A stretch of 64,000 bases of DNA from Smallanthus sonchifolius (GCA_023525975.1 CM042042.1:44403880-44467879); one strand, 5' to 3'. Counted from the stretch's first letter, positions 45,701 through 56,505 are shown. The notes: a model not told the origin generated them from the sequence alone. Numbers and translations are program-made.

Positions 45701-45892
45701 GAACAGTTACGTTTCAACGAAGAACCCGTGGAAATTATGGATAGGGAGGTCAAAACGTTAAAGCACAGTAAAATCCCTATTGTTAGAGTTCGTTGGAACT
45801 CGAAACGCGGACCGGAATTCACGTGGGAGCGCGAGGATCAGCTGACGCGCAAATATCTTAATCTGTTCAAGCACTCCGCGTCAAATTCTTAA
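42765..45892 (+). pseudogene. Chromovirus pol: protease end, RT, RNase H, integrase, chromodomain
   Basis: The long frame 42765-44693 starts within the protease C-terminus (FDLIVGMNWLS). It goes through reverse transcriptase (WGAPVLLVKKKDG, SGYHQLRV, MPFGLTNAP, active site FIDDIL) and RNase H (YCDASIQGLG, YTDHKSLQHIF, VDALSRK) into the integrase zinc finger. A stop at 44691-44693 splits the HHCC finger. It continues at 44706-45527 with the integrase core (ISIDFITK, ISIISDRDARF). The catalytic Glu expected in the DGQTERT motif is Lys (DGQTKRT). A frameshift near 45500 leads to 45557-45892: the GPY/F block, then a chromodomain with VRVRWNSKRGPEFTWERE. The chromodomain assigns it to the Tekay/Del-like chromoviruses. 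Not functional as it stands. Confidence 0.93.
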
Positions 45893-46006
45893 GGTACTAT
45901 TTAATTTTCGGGACGAAAATTCTTTCAACTAGGGGATGATGTGATATCCCAGGAAATTTTTTTTTATTTAATTTTCGGGACGAAAATTCTTTCAACTAAG
46001 GGATGA
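45893..46006 (+). repeat. Duplicated polypurine-tract module
   Basis: ATTTTCGGGACGAAAATTC followed by TTTCAACTAGGGGATGATG occurs twice, about 60 bp apart, just before the 3' LTR. Between the copies stands TGTGATATCCC, which looks like a vestige of an LTR start. Element 1 has the same double arrangement at 50310-50419. Confidence 0.75.
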
Positions 46007-48183
46007 TGTGACAATCCGGACTTTTCAGTTAGTTCCGTTAACAAATCCAGTTAAGTTTTAACCCAATTAACCAAATCTTAAACCCCAGGGATCATTCCTG
46101 CCAATATTTAATCTTAAACTACAGGGACTAATCATGTAAATATGCAAAACCAAATCTGTTGACCTGAAAAGTCAAAATCATTTGATTTTACTTCAGTTGA
46201 CTTTTAAAAGTCAAACTGTGATGGTTCTTAATTCAAATTCGCGAGATATATCCGAAATTCATTTGAATTCATAACCGAAATAGACATTAATACCATTATC
46301 TATCATTATTGGTCCATTAACATTGCTATTAACTTGAATTAATCCCATTAATTCCGTTGAAGGTGAAACCGTCGACTATTCATCAAGAATCCAACGAATT
46401 CGATCATTAGACATTAAAATGTAGAAATCAAATACTCTAAACATCTAAGTTGCACCCTCCTGAACCTGTTGCACCATTCAATTATGTGGAAAACGCACTA
46501 GGAGACACCGGAGACTAACTCGTCGAACTCACGGCTGTGTTCTAGCCGAACACTATCAAGTTGTTATCATTTCAGGTAATTGAATACATCCTTAACATCG
46601 TTTTCATCCATATATTGAAAGCCACATGATAATTGAGGCTTAAAACATCGATCCGACCAAGAACCAATTCTAGGGTTCTTAACATATACGGTTTAATCGA
46701 TCATCACCATAGACGTTGTTTAAATGCAATTAAAACTTACCAATAGCTTCGAAATACCATGTGTGATGATAACCCTATGTTAATTGCAACAAACAACATC
46801 GAATAGAAAGAAATCCGTAAACTAGGGTTCATGTATAAAATATTTTGGGGCTTTTTTTTTATCTTAAACACAATCTCAATCAAATTAAACCACATGAATA
46901 GATTCGCAATCCCTCATTCATTAAAAGCCCCATCATTTAGACTGAAAACATTATCAAATTCGATCAAATTGAACCGTGTTCTTGAAATTAGGGTTCGGGT
47001 TTTCAAAACGGAAATTAACGAACTTAAACTCGTTGTTTTTGCAATTAACTCCACCCTCAGATTCAAAAAACCACAACAACCGAAACCCCTATGTTGTTAG
47101 AACCTGTTACGATTGATTTCTGTGTGAATCGATGGAGTTTTTATTCGGATCGCAACTTGGGGAAAAAACATGGTGTCTTTGAATGTTAAAATCATATGTC
47201 TTGGGTTTTGTTCACAAGTTGTATCCCAGAGCAGGTGGTTAAGGCGTTTGACCTACACACAAGAGACCCGGGTTTGAAACCGGTCTCCTATGTTATTTTT
47301 TTTGAAGCTTTAATGGGAGTAATTAATATAAAAAGTCTTTTCCATTATTATTATAATGATATAATAAAATGTGTTGAACTCGGAAATCACCCGTATGCTC
47401 GGTTTTTGTTTTATAACTTATAATCATTATTATTTCCACTTGTAAAATAATATATTTATATTATTTTCAAGACACGGCTCCGTATAAAATATTATATTTA
47501 TATTATTTTCAACCCGTGACCCCAAACTAAAAATAATACACTTAAATATATTTCGCCTAGTTTATTGATCTCGTGTAACATTCCAAACTAAATAGTATTA
47601 TAATTATTTATATTATTATCCTCGAATAAAAATAATATATTTATTATTTTTACCACGTAATTGATTATTGTGCTTTTTCTCCGAACTTAAAATAATATAA
47701 TAAAGTATATTATTTTCTTAGGCCGTTATTGAACGACTCAAACGCGCGGATATATTTTATTAAATATTGTTATTTGTAATTCGAAACATTCGACATGAAA
47801 CGCGTATATTTTGGTTATTATATTAATAAATCCTTATTCCCTTAGACAAGTTCGTCTAACCATTGATCCTAAGTATATTTTAGAACGTTCGATCTTTCCG
47901 TGTCGTTGTCACAAACTCTTACGTGTTCCTAACTGTCACATCTTATTCTAGGGCATTCATAGATTGTCCGCGTGCAATCCATTTGCGGTTAGTGTTGCAT
48001 TCTTGTATGGTACTAATTACTACGCTCTGCTCAGACTCAGGTGAGTTTTACGGCCCCTTTTTACTTGTTTTACTATTGGGGGAGAAACATGCTTACACAC
48101 AAACTTATTTTACTTGTTTTCCTGTTGAGGAAGAAACAAACATGAACACCAACTATCATACTTTTACTTGTTTTCCCCGTGGG
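46007..48183 (+). mobile_element. 3' LTR of element 2, truncated
   Basis: Starts TGTGACAATCCGGACTTTTC and follows the 5' LTR (37845 onward) with few differences, including the tRNA-like module at 47220-47290. It breaks off within the minisatellite at TTTTCCCCGTGGG. At 48184 the sequence switches to reverse transcriptase of element 1, so about 750 bp of LTR are missing. Confidence 0.9.
47220..47290 (+). other. tRNA-like module in element 2 3' LTR
   Basis: Same as the 5' LTR copy but with the B box mutated to GGTTTGAAACC. The A-box-like GCAGGTGGTTAAGGCG is unchanged. Confidence 0.5.
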
Positions 48184-50303
48184 TAAATCCTACCTTGATC
48201 AGTTCGTCATCATTTTCATTCGGGACATCCTCATATATTCTAAGAACAAGGAATAACATGAAGAACACCTACGTTTGATTCTGGAATCTCTAAAGCAAGA
48301 GCAGCTGTACGCTAAGCTCTCCAAGTGCGAATTTTGGATTCGTGAAGTTCAATTTTTAGGACATGTGGTAAACGAGAACAGAATAAATGTCGGTCCATCT
48401 AAAATAGAAACCATCAAGAATTGGGCGGCACCGACGACTCCGACAGAGGTGCGACAATTTCTGGGATTGGCTGGCTATTACCGCCGATTCATTGAAGGAT
48501 TCTCGAAGATTGCTCAACCCCTATCTACCTTAACCCAAAAGGGTAAACTCTATAACTGTGACCCCTAGGAGTCTGCATTCCAACTTCTTAAACAGAAACT
48601 CTATAGAGCACCTATCCTACCTCTTCCAGAGAGAACGGATGATTTTGTGGTGTATTGCAATGCATCCATTCAAGGTCTCGGTTGTGTGTTAATGCAACGC
48701 GAGAAGGTTATCGCCTATGCTTCACATCAATTGAAAATTCATGAGAAAAACTGCACGACCCATGATTTGGAATTTGGAGCTGTAGTATTTGCACTGAAAA
48801 TCAGGAGACCAAATGCACCATTTACACCGATCACAAAAGTCTTCAGCACATCTTCGAACAGAAAGAGTTGAACATGCGACAACGTCGTTGTATCGAACTG
48901 TTGAATGACTATGATTGTGCTACCAAGTACCATCAGGGCAAGGCTAACGTGGTAGTCGATGCCCTAAGCCGGAAAGAACTAAACCCAGACAAGTTCGAGC
49001 ATTACAACTCATTATCCACCCTAGAATACCCGTTAAAATTCATAGTGCTCAACTGAAAGCCCTGAAAGAGGAAAACCTACCGTCGAAATCCATGCGTGGT
49101 ATGGAAAAACAGCTTGAGGTTAAATCTGATGGTATTCACTATTTTGCTGAACGAATATGGATTCCAAAGTACGGGAACATAAGGAAACTTGTAATGGATG
49201 AATCTTACAAATCACGCTATTCTATTCATCCTGATTCCGACAAGATCTACCATGACCTAAAGTTGCTATATTGTTGGTCAAAGATGAAGGCCTATATAAC
49301 CACCTATGTGAGGAAGTGCCTGACTTGGGCAAAGGTCAAAGTGGAATACCATAAGCCTTCCGGTCTACTTCAGCAACCAAAGATTCTTATGTGGAAATGG
49401 GAGCAAATATCTATGGACTTTATCACCAAATTGCCCCGAACTCCAACCAGAGATCGTTTGACGAAATCCGCTCATTTCTTAGCAATCAAAGAGACTGACA
49501 AAATGGAGAAGCTTACTCGTACTTATTTGAAAGAAGTAGTCTCTCGGCACGGAGTGCCAAATTTCTATCATTTCGGATCGTGACGCACGATTCATCTCAT
49601 GTTTCTAGCAATCCTTACAAAAAGCCCTAGGCACGCGCCTAGATATGAGCACAGCGTACCACCCTCAAACAGATGGCCAGACATAATGTACCATTCAAAC
49701 CCTTGAGGACATGCTGCGAGCTTGTGATCGATTTCGGTAACAGCTGGGAAACTCACTTTCCTTTAGTGGAGTTCTTTTATAATAACAGTTGTCAGACTAG
49801 CATCAAGACAGCTCGTGATCGTCAAAAGAGCTACGCCGATAAGCATCGAAAACCGTTAGAATTTCAAGTAGGCGGCATGACCCTACTGAAACTCTCACCA
49901 TGGAAAGGTGTAATTCGTTTTGAAAATCAAGGCAAGCTAAACCCTCATTATGTTGGACCGTTCAAGATAGTGAAGAGAATTGACCAGTAGCGTATCGACT
50001 AGACCTACCTGAAAGACTGAGTGATGTACACAACGTCTTTCGTGTCTCGAACTTGAAGAAATGTTTAGCAGACAAGACACTCGTTGTTCCTCTTGAGGAA
50101 CTAAAATCGATGAACAATTGCGTTTCATTGAAGAACCAGTAGAAATCATGGATAGGGAAGTCAAAAAGCTCAAACGCAGTAAAATCCCTATTGTCAGAGT
50201 TCGTTGGAACTCGAAACGCGGACCGGAATTCACATGGGAAAGAGAAAATTAGATGATGCGCAAATCTCATCATCTGTTCAAGCACCCCGCATCAAACTCA
50301 TAA
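48184..50303 (+). pseudogene. Element 1 pol remnant: RT end, RNase H, integrase, chromodomain
   Basis: Begins in the middle of reverse transcriptase, next to the active site, whose FIDD has become FIRD. It then follows the same order as element 2: KCEFWIREVQFLGHVV, FLGLAGYYRRFIEGFSK, RNase H (YCNASIQGLG, where the usual Asp is Asn), integrase finger and core, and chromodomain (VRVRWNSKRGPEFTW around 50190). At least eight frameshifts or stops and several small deletions (e.g. near 48800 and 49815) break it. It is older than element 2. Confidence 0.88.
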
Positions 50304-50309
50304 GGTACC

Positions 50310-50419
50310 ATTCTAATTTTCGGGACGAAAATTCTTTCAACTAGTGGATGATGTGACATCCGATAAATTTTTATTATTATTTAATTTTCGGAACGAAAAT
50401 TCTTTCAACTAGGGGATGA
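50310..50419 (+). repeat. Element 1 duplicated polypurine-tract module
   Basis: AATTTTCGGGACGAAAATTC and CAACTAGTGGATGATGTGAC are followed about 70 bp later by a second copy that leads straight into the 3' LTR start at 50420. The first copy ends in TGTGACATCCG, again like an LTR start. The layout is the same as in element 2. Confidence 0.75.
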
Positions 50420-51459
50420 TGTGACACCCGGCAAATTTCGTTTACACTGTTAACTCAAACTCCGTTATCTCGCACGAACTCAATTAGTCTAGTTAACTCT
50501 GTTACAAACCTCATGGACTTATTCTGTCAATAATAAAACTGAAACTATAAGGACCAAGGTTGTAATTATCCTAAACCCAATATGTTGACTTTGGAAAGTC
50601 AAAATCGAGCCCCTTGAGTCCAAATCAAACTCGTAACTTGCATGGCTATTCAAATTCAGAATGGTAATGAGTAGAATTGATGAATTCGAGCATAACCTAT
50701 CAGTTTCCATACGTTTATCTCTGTAATGATTAAGAATTAATCGAATTAAAGTCCACAAATTCGAAACCGTTGACATCATCGTCGACCACTATCAAACTCG
50801 CCCAATTCAATCATCATTATGCAATCAAACAGTTCCCACACCTTGAACGAACCTCTGGGAAGCAATTGCACACATCAATTTGGTCGGAGACGAAGCCAAA
50901 GTCGCGGAGACCAAGCCACGCGAAGTCGGAACTAGGTTTAGTCAAGCACCATCAATTCCATCTCCGTTCTGGTAATTTCTTGCACCTACAGTTTCGATTT
51001 AGGGTCTAAATCAATTGCCCTATGCTAATTAGATCGTATAACATCGAATTTGTTATGAACAAGAATCTAGGGTTCATGTGTATTCGGTTTAATCGAACCC
51101 TACTCCCGACCCAGTCTCAATCTAATTAAAGGACATGGTTAGGATCGAAATCCATCGATTATTGAAAGCCCCATGGTTTCAATCTATAATCTTATCTGTA
51201 TTAATCAAATCGATTTCATGTTCTTAAAACTAGGGTTTCGATTTTTAAATCCAAGAATTAACAGTTTAAAACTCGATGATTTTGCAATTAAACTTCACCA
51301 CATATTCGCCTATACTCGATTTGCAAAACCCCTAATCTAATTAGTTTGATCGAAGTCCAAATTGTAAGAATCGAGACTGGATTGAATTCGGTTCGATATA
51401 GGGGAAGAACAGTATGGTGTTATTGATTAAAACCATTTCAATCCGGATTTGAATGTGAT

Positions 51460-51537
51460 TTCCTATCGGGTTGACTGGTTAGTGTGTGTGACTGTTGTGG
51501 GAGAGACCCGGGTTCGAGTCTCTCCACTCTCTTTTAT
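51460..51537 (+). other. tRNA-like module in element 1 3' LTR
   Basis: TTGACTGGTTAGTGTGTG (A-box-like) and CCGGGTTCGAGTCTCTCC (B-box-like) are followed by CTTTTATTTTTT, which could serve as a pol III terminator. Confidence 0.6.
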
Positions 51538-51705
51538 TTTTTAAACAGAATTTTGTATATTATTCTTAAATAAAAACAAACCCATTATTATTATATTATT
51601 ATATAAATTCGTTTTATCTTCGGAAAATACCCGTAGGGTCGGGATTGAATTTATAATATATTTTTGAGCATTTTGTCTAAATTAAAAATAATATAATTTA
51701 TTATA

Positions 51706-52231
51706 GGATTATTAGATTTTAATAATCCCACCTTTTACCAATTGGCCAATAATAATCTCAACTAAGAATATTCTTACCACTGGTCCTTACTTTCAGACTA
51801 TTTTTTTACATTGGGCCCTCGTTAAAAAAACTTAATGCAATTAGAGTTTATATGACGTGGACATCTACAAACCATCGGAAAGTCGAGCCAAGATAGCAGT
51901 GGTCTCGTGGTGACTTTTGAAATTGGCTCTTGTGGTGTTTAACTGGTCTCGTGGGTCCGGAAAGTCCAAACATAGACAACGGTGGTGTTTAACGAGACCA
52001 GTTAAACACCACCAAAGCCAGCCAACACGAGACCACTACTAGCTTGGCTCGACTTTTCGACGGTTTGCAGATGTCCACGTCATATAAACTCTAACAGCGT
52101 TAAGTTTTTTTAATAGGGAGTCCAATGTAAAAAAAATAGTTTGAAAGTAGGGACCGATAGTAATAATATTCTCAATAGGGATTATTATTGCCCAATTAGT
52201 AAAATGTGTGATTATTAAAATCCAATAATCC
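51706..52231. mobile_element. Foldback MITE, copy A, 9-bp TSD TTTATTATA
   Basis: Long inverted arms from GGATTATTAGATTTTAATAA to TTAAAATCCAATAATCC enclose a central loop of about 40 bp (GTCCGGAAAGTCCAAACATAG). The arms carry GTTTAACTGGTCTCGT and ACGAGACCAGTTAAAC. TTTATTATA flanks both sides (51697-51705 and 52232-52240), so it is a Mutator-type MITE of 526 bp. Confidence 0.92.
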
Positions 52232-52243
52232 TTTATTATATTA

Positions 52244-54083
52244 AACATGTGTAATCCCAACCCGAACAACTATTAACAATTATAAACTTATATTTTAACC
52301 ACATATAAGCATACCTACATATACTAACATCAAATGGTTAGTAATCCACCTTAAAACCCGACCATACTCCTTTATGAGGTTCTAAAGACCTCAAACACCA
52401 TAACATAATTGTGTGGTTCTTTGACCACAAACTCAAACCATCCTTGTGAGATTCTTAGATCTCAATTACCATATCTTTGTGAAGTTCGTGACTTTAAACA
52501 ATATTAACACATAGCTATCACATGTGAGGTTCTTAGACCTCAAACACCAACCTTAAGCATACAACAAGTGCACACACAAATGACTAACTCAATCCTATAG
52601 TCCATACAATATACCTAACATGTAGGGTTCAAAGATCCCAATCCATCATTTATACTTGTGAAGTTCAATGACTTCAGTTATACCTTATTCACCCAATTTG
52701 TTTAACTTTACACCACATAAGTCAATTACCACATTTGTTTGACTCTAAACCACATAAATCAAATTCACCACATTACCACATTTGTTTGACTATAAACCAC
52801 TTAAGTCAATTTCCACATTTGTTTGACTCTAAACCACTTAAGTCAATTACCACATTTGTTTGACTCTAAACCCCATAAATCAAATTCACCAAAGCAACAT
52901 ACTCACATTTGCACATATGAAATTCAAAAAAATTAACATGTATAACAAGTATATGCATTTACTACCACCTATCATTACTAAGTAAGTGCAAAGCACTTAA
53001 CTTTAGCTAAAAACGATTCCACTTGGTCTTCAAGCTAGCTCCTTTAATGTCTTGATCACCTAGAAATCAACTTGCATTTAGAAATCTTATGATCTCAATT
53101 CATTCACCAATTGAGATTTAAGACACACCTATGATATAAAGATCAACATTCTAGCTTAGATTAATTAACATGACCTTAATCAAACCTTCAACACCCAAAT
53201 ACCACCTTTCATCCCAACTGACCCGTTTGACCCATTATAGTCAAACTTCGAATCCACCAATTCACAATTTCCAATTAAGGTCTAACACCCACTCTAGACC
53301 TTATGAATTACACCCATTCTAAACTTGTTTAATTACACCTTAATCAAGTTTTAAGCTCCCTACACAATCTTTCACCCATTTTGACCCGTTTAGGTTCCAC
53401 CCATTTTCACCCAAACTCCCAACTTCTTAAATCACCAATTTGGTTGAGGGTTATTACTTGATTATGTGTTTAATCACACCACAAATACTTACCAACTCCC
53501 AATTACCATCCAAACAATTCAATTTCAAAAACCCCTAATTTCATCTCAAAAACTCTAATTTTCAAATCATCAAATTGGGTGTTTAAATCATGTAATTCAT
53601 GATTCTCCAACTTCATTAACACTAGATTAAAGTGTTTAGACTAGATTTAATTTGAATCACCCCACCAATTGACCCAATTTGGGTTTTCTACCAAAACCCA
53701 CCAAGAACTTCATTAATGGAGGTTCAATGAATTAAAAGGTCGCTTACTTGATGTTTGGAAAGAGATGAACACATAGAAATCAACTAATTTCACATGCAAC
53801 TTCTCAAAATCGGATTTGTGCTTCATATCCTTGTCTCCCTAGTGTAAAAATCGCATGAACACACACACTTATGTGTGCGTTCTGCGATACCCTCACACAC
53901 ATAAGAAATCAACTTTGCCTAATTTACCAAAGGGCTATAGACTTCCGGTTTTGCCCCTTTTAACAAAAAAGTTAAATATACTTAATTGCAACTAAACCCT
54001 TCACCTTTATTTTGGTTTATTTACCCACTTATAATATGTTTTTCACACATCATTTATTTAAACCGAAAAATGGTTCGTTACAG
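52244..54083 (-). mobile_element. 5' LTR of outer chromovirus, truncated
   Basis: Matches 29205-31052 of the other LTR closely. Roughly 680 bp that would complete its left side were lost in the deletion that joined it to element 1. It ends GGTTCGTTACA at 54083. Confidence 0.87.
52376..52675. repeat. Hairpin array with compensating stems (LTR copy 2)
   Basis: Seven units: GAGGTTCTAAAGACCTC, GTGGTTCTTTGACCAC, GAGATTCTTAGATCTC, GAAGTTCGTGACTTT, GAGGTTCTTAGACCTC, GGGTTCAAAGATCCC and GAAGTTCAATGACTTC, at about 52376, 52413, 52448, 52481, 52526, 52625 and 52660. Stems change on both sides together. Confidence 0.75.
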
Positions 54084-54350
54084 CCGGCTAAGCCTTTTAA
54101 GTTTGCCGGCTAAACGCTAGACGCCTATAGCAAGTTTATTAGACGGCTTAGCCTCCGCTTTTTTAAGGCTTAGCCGGACACGTGTCGCAATCCGGTTGGT
54201 TCGTACACTGTAAAAAGGAATGTTGGCATGGAAATATGAGCAGGCTAGCTTAGCCGGCTCACAAGAGTAATATCCATGAATTAGAAGGCTAAATTTGGAT
54301 GTCCATTTTCGATAACTTTTCTAGTCAACTGTCCATTTTCGTATTTTTCC
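54084..54350. mobile_element. Related foldback element, right arm
   Basis: Starts with the TSD GCCGG of the inserted chromovirus and reads GCCGGCTAAGCCTTTTAAG. It continues as the inverted copy of 27772-28010 and ends CGTATTTTTCC. It proves that 28523-54083 was inserted into one pre-existing element. A clear outer TSD was not found. Confidence 0.78.
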
Positions 54351-54990
54351 AACAATATTGGCAATAGTCAGGTTTTTTGTCCAGTCAATTCACTGTGACT
54401 ACAAAAGTCAAGCTCCCACTTGTGTGGTTGATTTCTAATGCTTAGTGCTTCTTGTATGTATGTCCATTAAAGTGGATGTGTTTATTTTATAAAAAAAAAG
54501 GTAAACTTGTAAAGAAAGTAGTACTAGTGCACAGGGGATAAAAATGGACAAGTTTTTACAGGAAAAAAGAGTTTCATTATGAACTAAGCATAAAAGGAAA
54601 TGAGTTCTATACGGGAATCAACACTTGGTATAAAAAAAATACTAGCCACACTTAAGATAATAACACAAACAAAAATCAGAATAGGTTAAATACACATAAG
54701 GTACAGGATCATCATTTCTTACACAAAAAGTTTAAATGCTCACCTTAATCGGATCGATGCAAGAATTAGGAGATCTCGGCAGGGAAGAACAGATGGCCTA
54801 GGTTCCTTCAAATTGAAATCTAATTAAGATGAGATTTAGAACAGATTGAACTTCCATTGTTGCATCAAAAAGCAAAAGAAAGTGGTGGTGGTTGCAGGTG
54901 GTGACAGTGTAAAAGTGAGAGCCAGCAATGTTTTTGGGAGATGAGAGAGATGAAAATAGGTCAATCGGAGGGAAATACCCTGCCAGAAAA
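54351..54990. other. Spacer without recognisable gene
   Basis: Mixed-composition sequence between the foldback arm and CACTA-like repeats. No open frame, array or element terminus could be supported. Confidence 0.5.
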
Positions 54991-54999
54991 CAGGGAAGG

Positions 55000-55048
55000 G
55001 CTTTAGGGGCGACATGTTGTTGCCATAGGTGTCGCCGCTAAAAGTGCT
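55000..55048. repeat. CACTA-like subterminal repeats
   Basis: TTTAGGGGCGACATGTTG and GGTGTCGCCGCTAAAAGTGC are inverted relatives of the AGCGGCGACA repeats at 21623-21758. There is no CACTA terminus next to them, so this is a fragment. Confidence 0.45.
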
Positions 55049-55059
55049 TTAACCCTTGC

Positions 55060-55686
55060 GCTTAATACTCACAACAAATATTTCGTTTACACCCTTCGCA
55101 ATATATAATATACGTTTTTAAGACGTTTAATTTTCTAATAATTTCGTTTTTTGCAATAACTTTCGTTTGTTAACTTTTTTTTATAAATTGAAAGCGCATA
55201 TTTCTTTAGTTTCTTTTTGTCAGCGTTCTAGCATAAATTTTATTGAAAACAGAGTTCTTTTCAAATTCGAGTATTTTTTTTGTATCGTACGCTATAGCGA
55301 GTCTACGTATGTTTTAGCCCCACAAATGAGCCGAATGGATAACGACCATGACCCCTCCGCGTAGCGAGGAGGAATCATTTTAGTCACTCATACTATATAT
55401 AATATACGTTTTTAATCCGTTTAGTTTTCTATTAATTTCGTTTTTCTGTGATAACTTTCGTTCATTAGCTTTTTTTAAAAATAGAATGATCGAATTTTCT
55501 TTAGTTTTTTTTTCTCAACTTTCAAGTATAATTTTTATTAAAAATGGACTTTTATTCAAATTCGAATTACATTTTGGTATCGTACGATATAGCGAGTCTA
55601 TGTTCTGACGTAAGTTTTCTCCATGCAAACGAGTCGAATTGATAACGACCAGCCTCCCGCAGCGTAGCACGAATGAAAAAACCTAG
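55060..55686 (+). mobile_element. Helitron-like tail, two tandem 3'-end copies
   Basis: Two AT-rich copies of about 300 bp share phrases such as TATAATATACGTTTTTAA and TATCGTACG.TATAGCGAGTCTA, each ending in a short GC hairpin. The hairpins are TCCGCGTAGCGAGGA near 55351 and CCCGCAGCGTAGCACG near 55655, followed about ten bases later by a TTTTAG or CTAG end (55683-55686, then T). The ends fit Helitron 3' termini and the family at 22877 (opposite strand). No Rep/helicase gene. Confidence 0.55.
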
Positions 55687-55970
55687 TTAGATATTTAGAT
55701 GGGAATTTTGGATCTTTAACTTATATTACCTTCTTTCTTTCACGTCATTTTCAATAAATTACAATTTCAATGTTCAACTTCTATTTTGACTAGATATAGG
55801 TAAACGTATGTATACTTTATCAACACGGCATTGTGGAGAAGTGGCCCACCATGCCCTATCACAGCCGTTGATGAATAACCCCCAATGTGTGATTTGAGTC
55901 TTGACGTACTCTTGACTCTTGAGTCCTTTTTCTAAAAAAAAAAAAAAGATACGCAAACAATTATTAAATA
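55687..55970. other. Short spacer
   Basis: No supported feature apart from an A run at 55935-55947 and the 9-bp TSD of the next element (55962-55970). Confidence 0.5.
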
Positions 55971-56505
55971 TGATTATTAGATTTTAATAATCTTATATTT
56001 TATTAATTGGCTAATAATAATTACTATTTAGAATATTCTTACTACTGTTCCCTACTTTCAAACTATTTTTTTACATTGGACTCCCCGTTAAAAAAACTTA
56101 ACGCCGTTAGAGTTTATATGACGTGTATATCTGCAAACCGTCGGAAAGTCAAGCCAAGCTAGCAGTGGTCTCGTGTTGGCTTTTGAAATTGGCTTTGGTG
56201 GTGTTTAACTGGTCTCGTTAAACACCACCATTGTCTATGTTTGGACTTTCCGGACCCACGAGACCAGTTAAACACCACCAGAGCCAATTTCAAAAGTCAC
56301 CACGAGACGACTGCTAGCTTGGCTCGACTTTCCAACGGTTTGTAGATGTCCACGTCATATAAACTCTAACGGCGTTAAGTTTTTTTAACGGGAGGTCGAA
56401 TGTAAAAAAATAGTCTGAAAGTAGGGACCAGTGGTAAGAATATTCTCAGTTGAGATTATTATTGATCAATTGATAAAATGTGAGATTATTAAAATCTAAT
56501 AATCC
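55971..56505. mobile_element. Foldback MITE, copy B, 9-bp TSD TATTAAATA
   Basis: Same family as 51706-52231. The arms run from GATTATTAGATTTTAATAAT to TTAAAATCTAATAATCC, and the central loop is in the opposite orientation (CTATGTTTGGACTTTCCGG), so the two copies inserted in opposite directions. TATTAAATA flanks both sides (55962-55970 and 56506-56514). 535 bp, no coding sequence. Confidence 0.92.

Larger units (their letters stand above)
37845..48183 (+). mobile_element. Chromovirus element 2, inserted in element 1
   Basis: 5' LTR 37845-40785, primer-binding site at 40788-40800, leader to 42529, pol 42765-45892, polypurine tract before 46007, and 3' LTR 46007-48183 (truncated). It lies in the element 1 leader. 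The 5-bp site before it is TATCA; its right-hand TSD was lost in a deletion that joins the middle of the 3' LTR to element 1 reverse transcriptase sequence. It lacks gag and the start of the protease, so it could move only with help, and its integrase is mutated. Confidence 0.88.
50420..52243 (+). mobile_element. 3' LTR of element 1, truncated, with MITE insertion
   Basis: Starts TGTGACACCCGGCAAATTTC and matches the 5' LTR (31611 onward) across the point where the solo LTR was inserted, so that copy was hit after the two LTRs formed. The tRNA-like module is at 51460-51537. A MITE is inserted at 51706-52231. The LTR ends near 52243, where outer LTR sequence begins (ACATGTGTAATCCC), marking a deletion. 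Confidence 0.85.
28523..54083 (-). mobile_element. Outer chromovirus (Ty3/Gypsy), minus strand, gutted and invaded
   Basis: The ends CGTAACACCC (first base mutated from T) and GGTTCGTTACA are flanked by GCCGG on both sides (28518-28522 and 54084-54088). The 3' LTR is 28523-31052. The 5' LTR is 52244-54083, lacking about 680 bp. Between them only a polypurine tract and a decayed integrase C-terminus (31053-31610) remain of the internal region; element 1 and its nest fill the rest. A deletion removed gag and most of pol. Confidence 0.85.
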
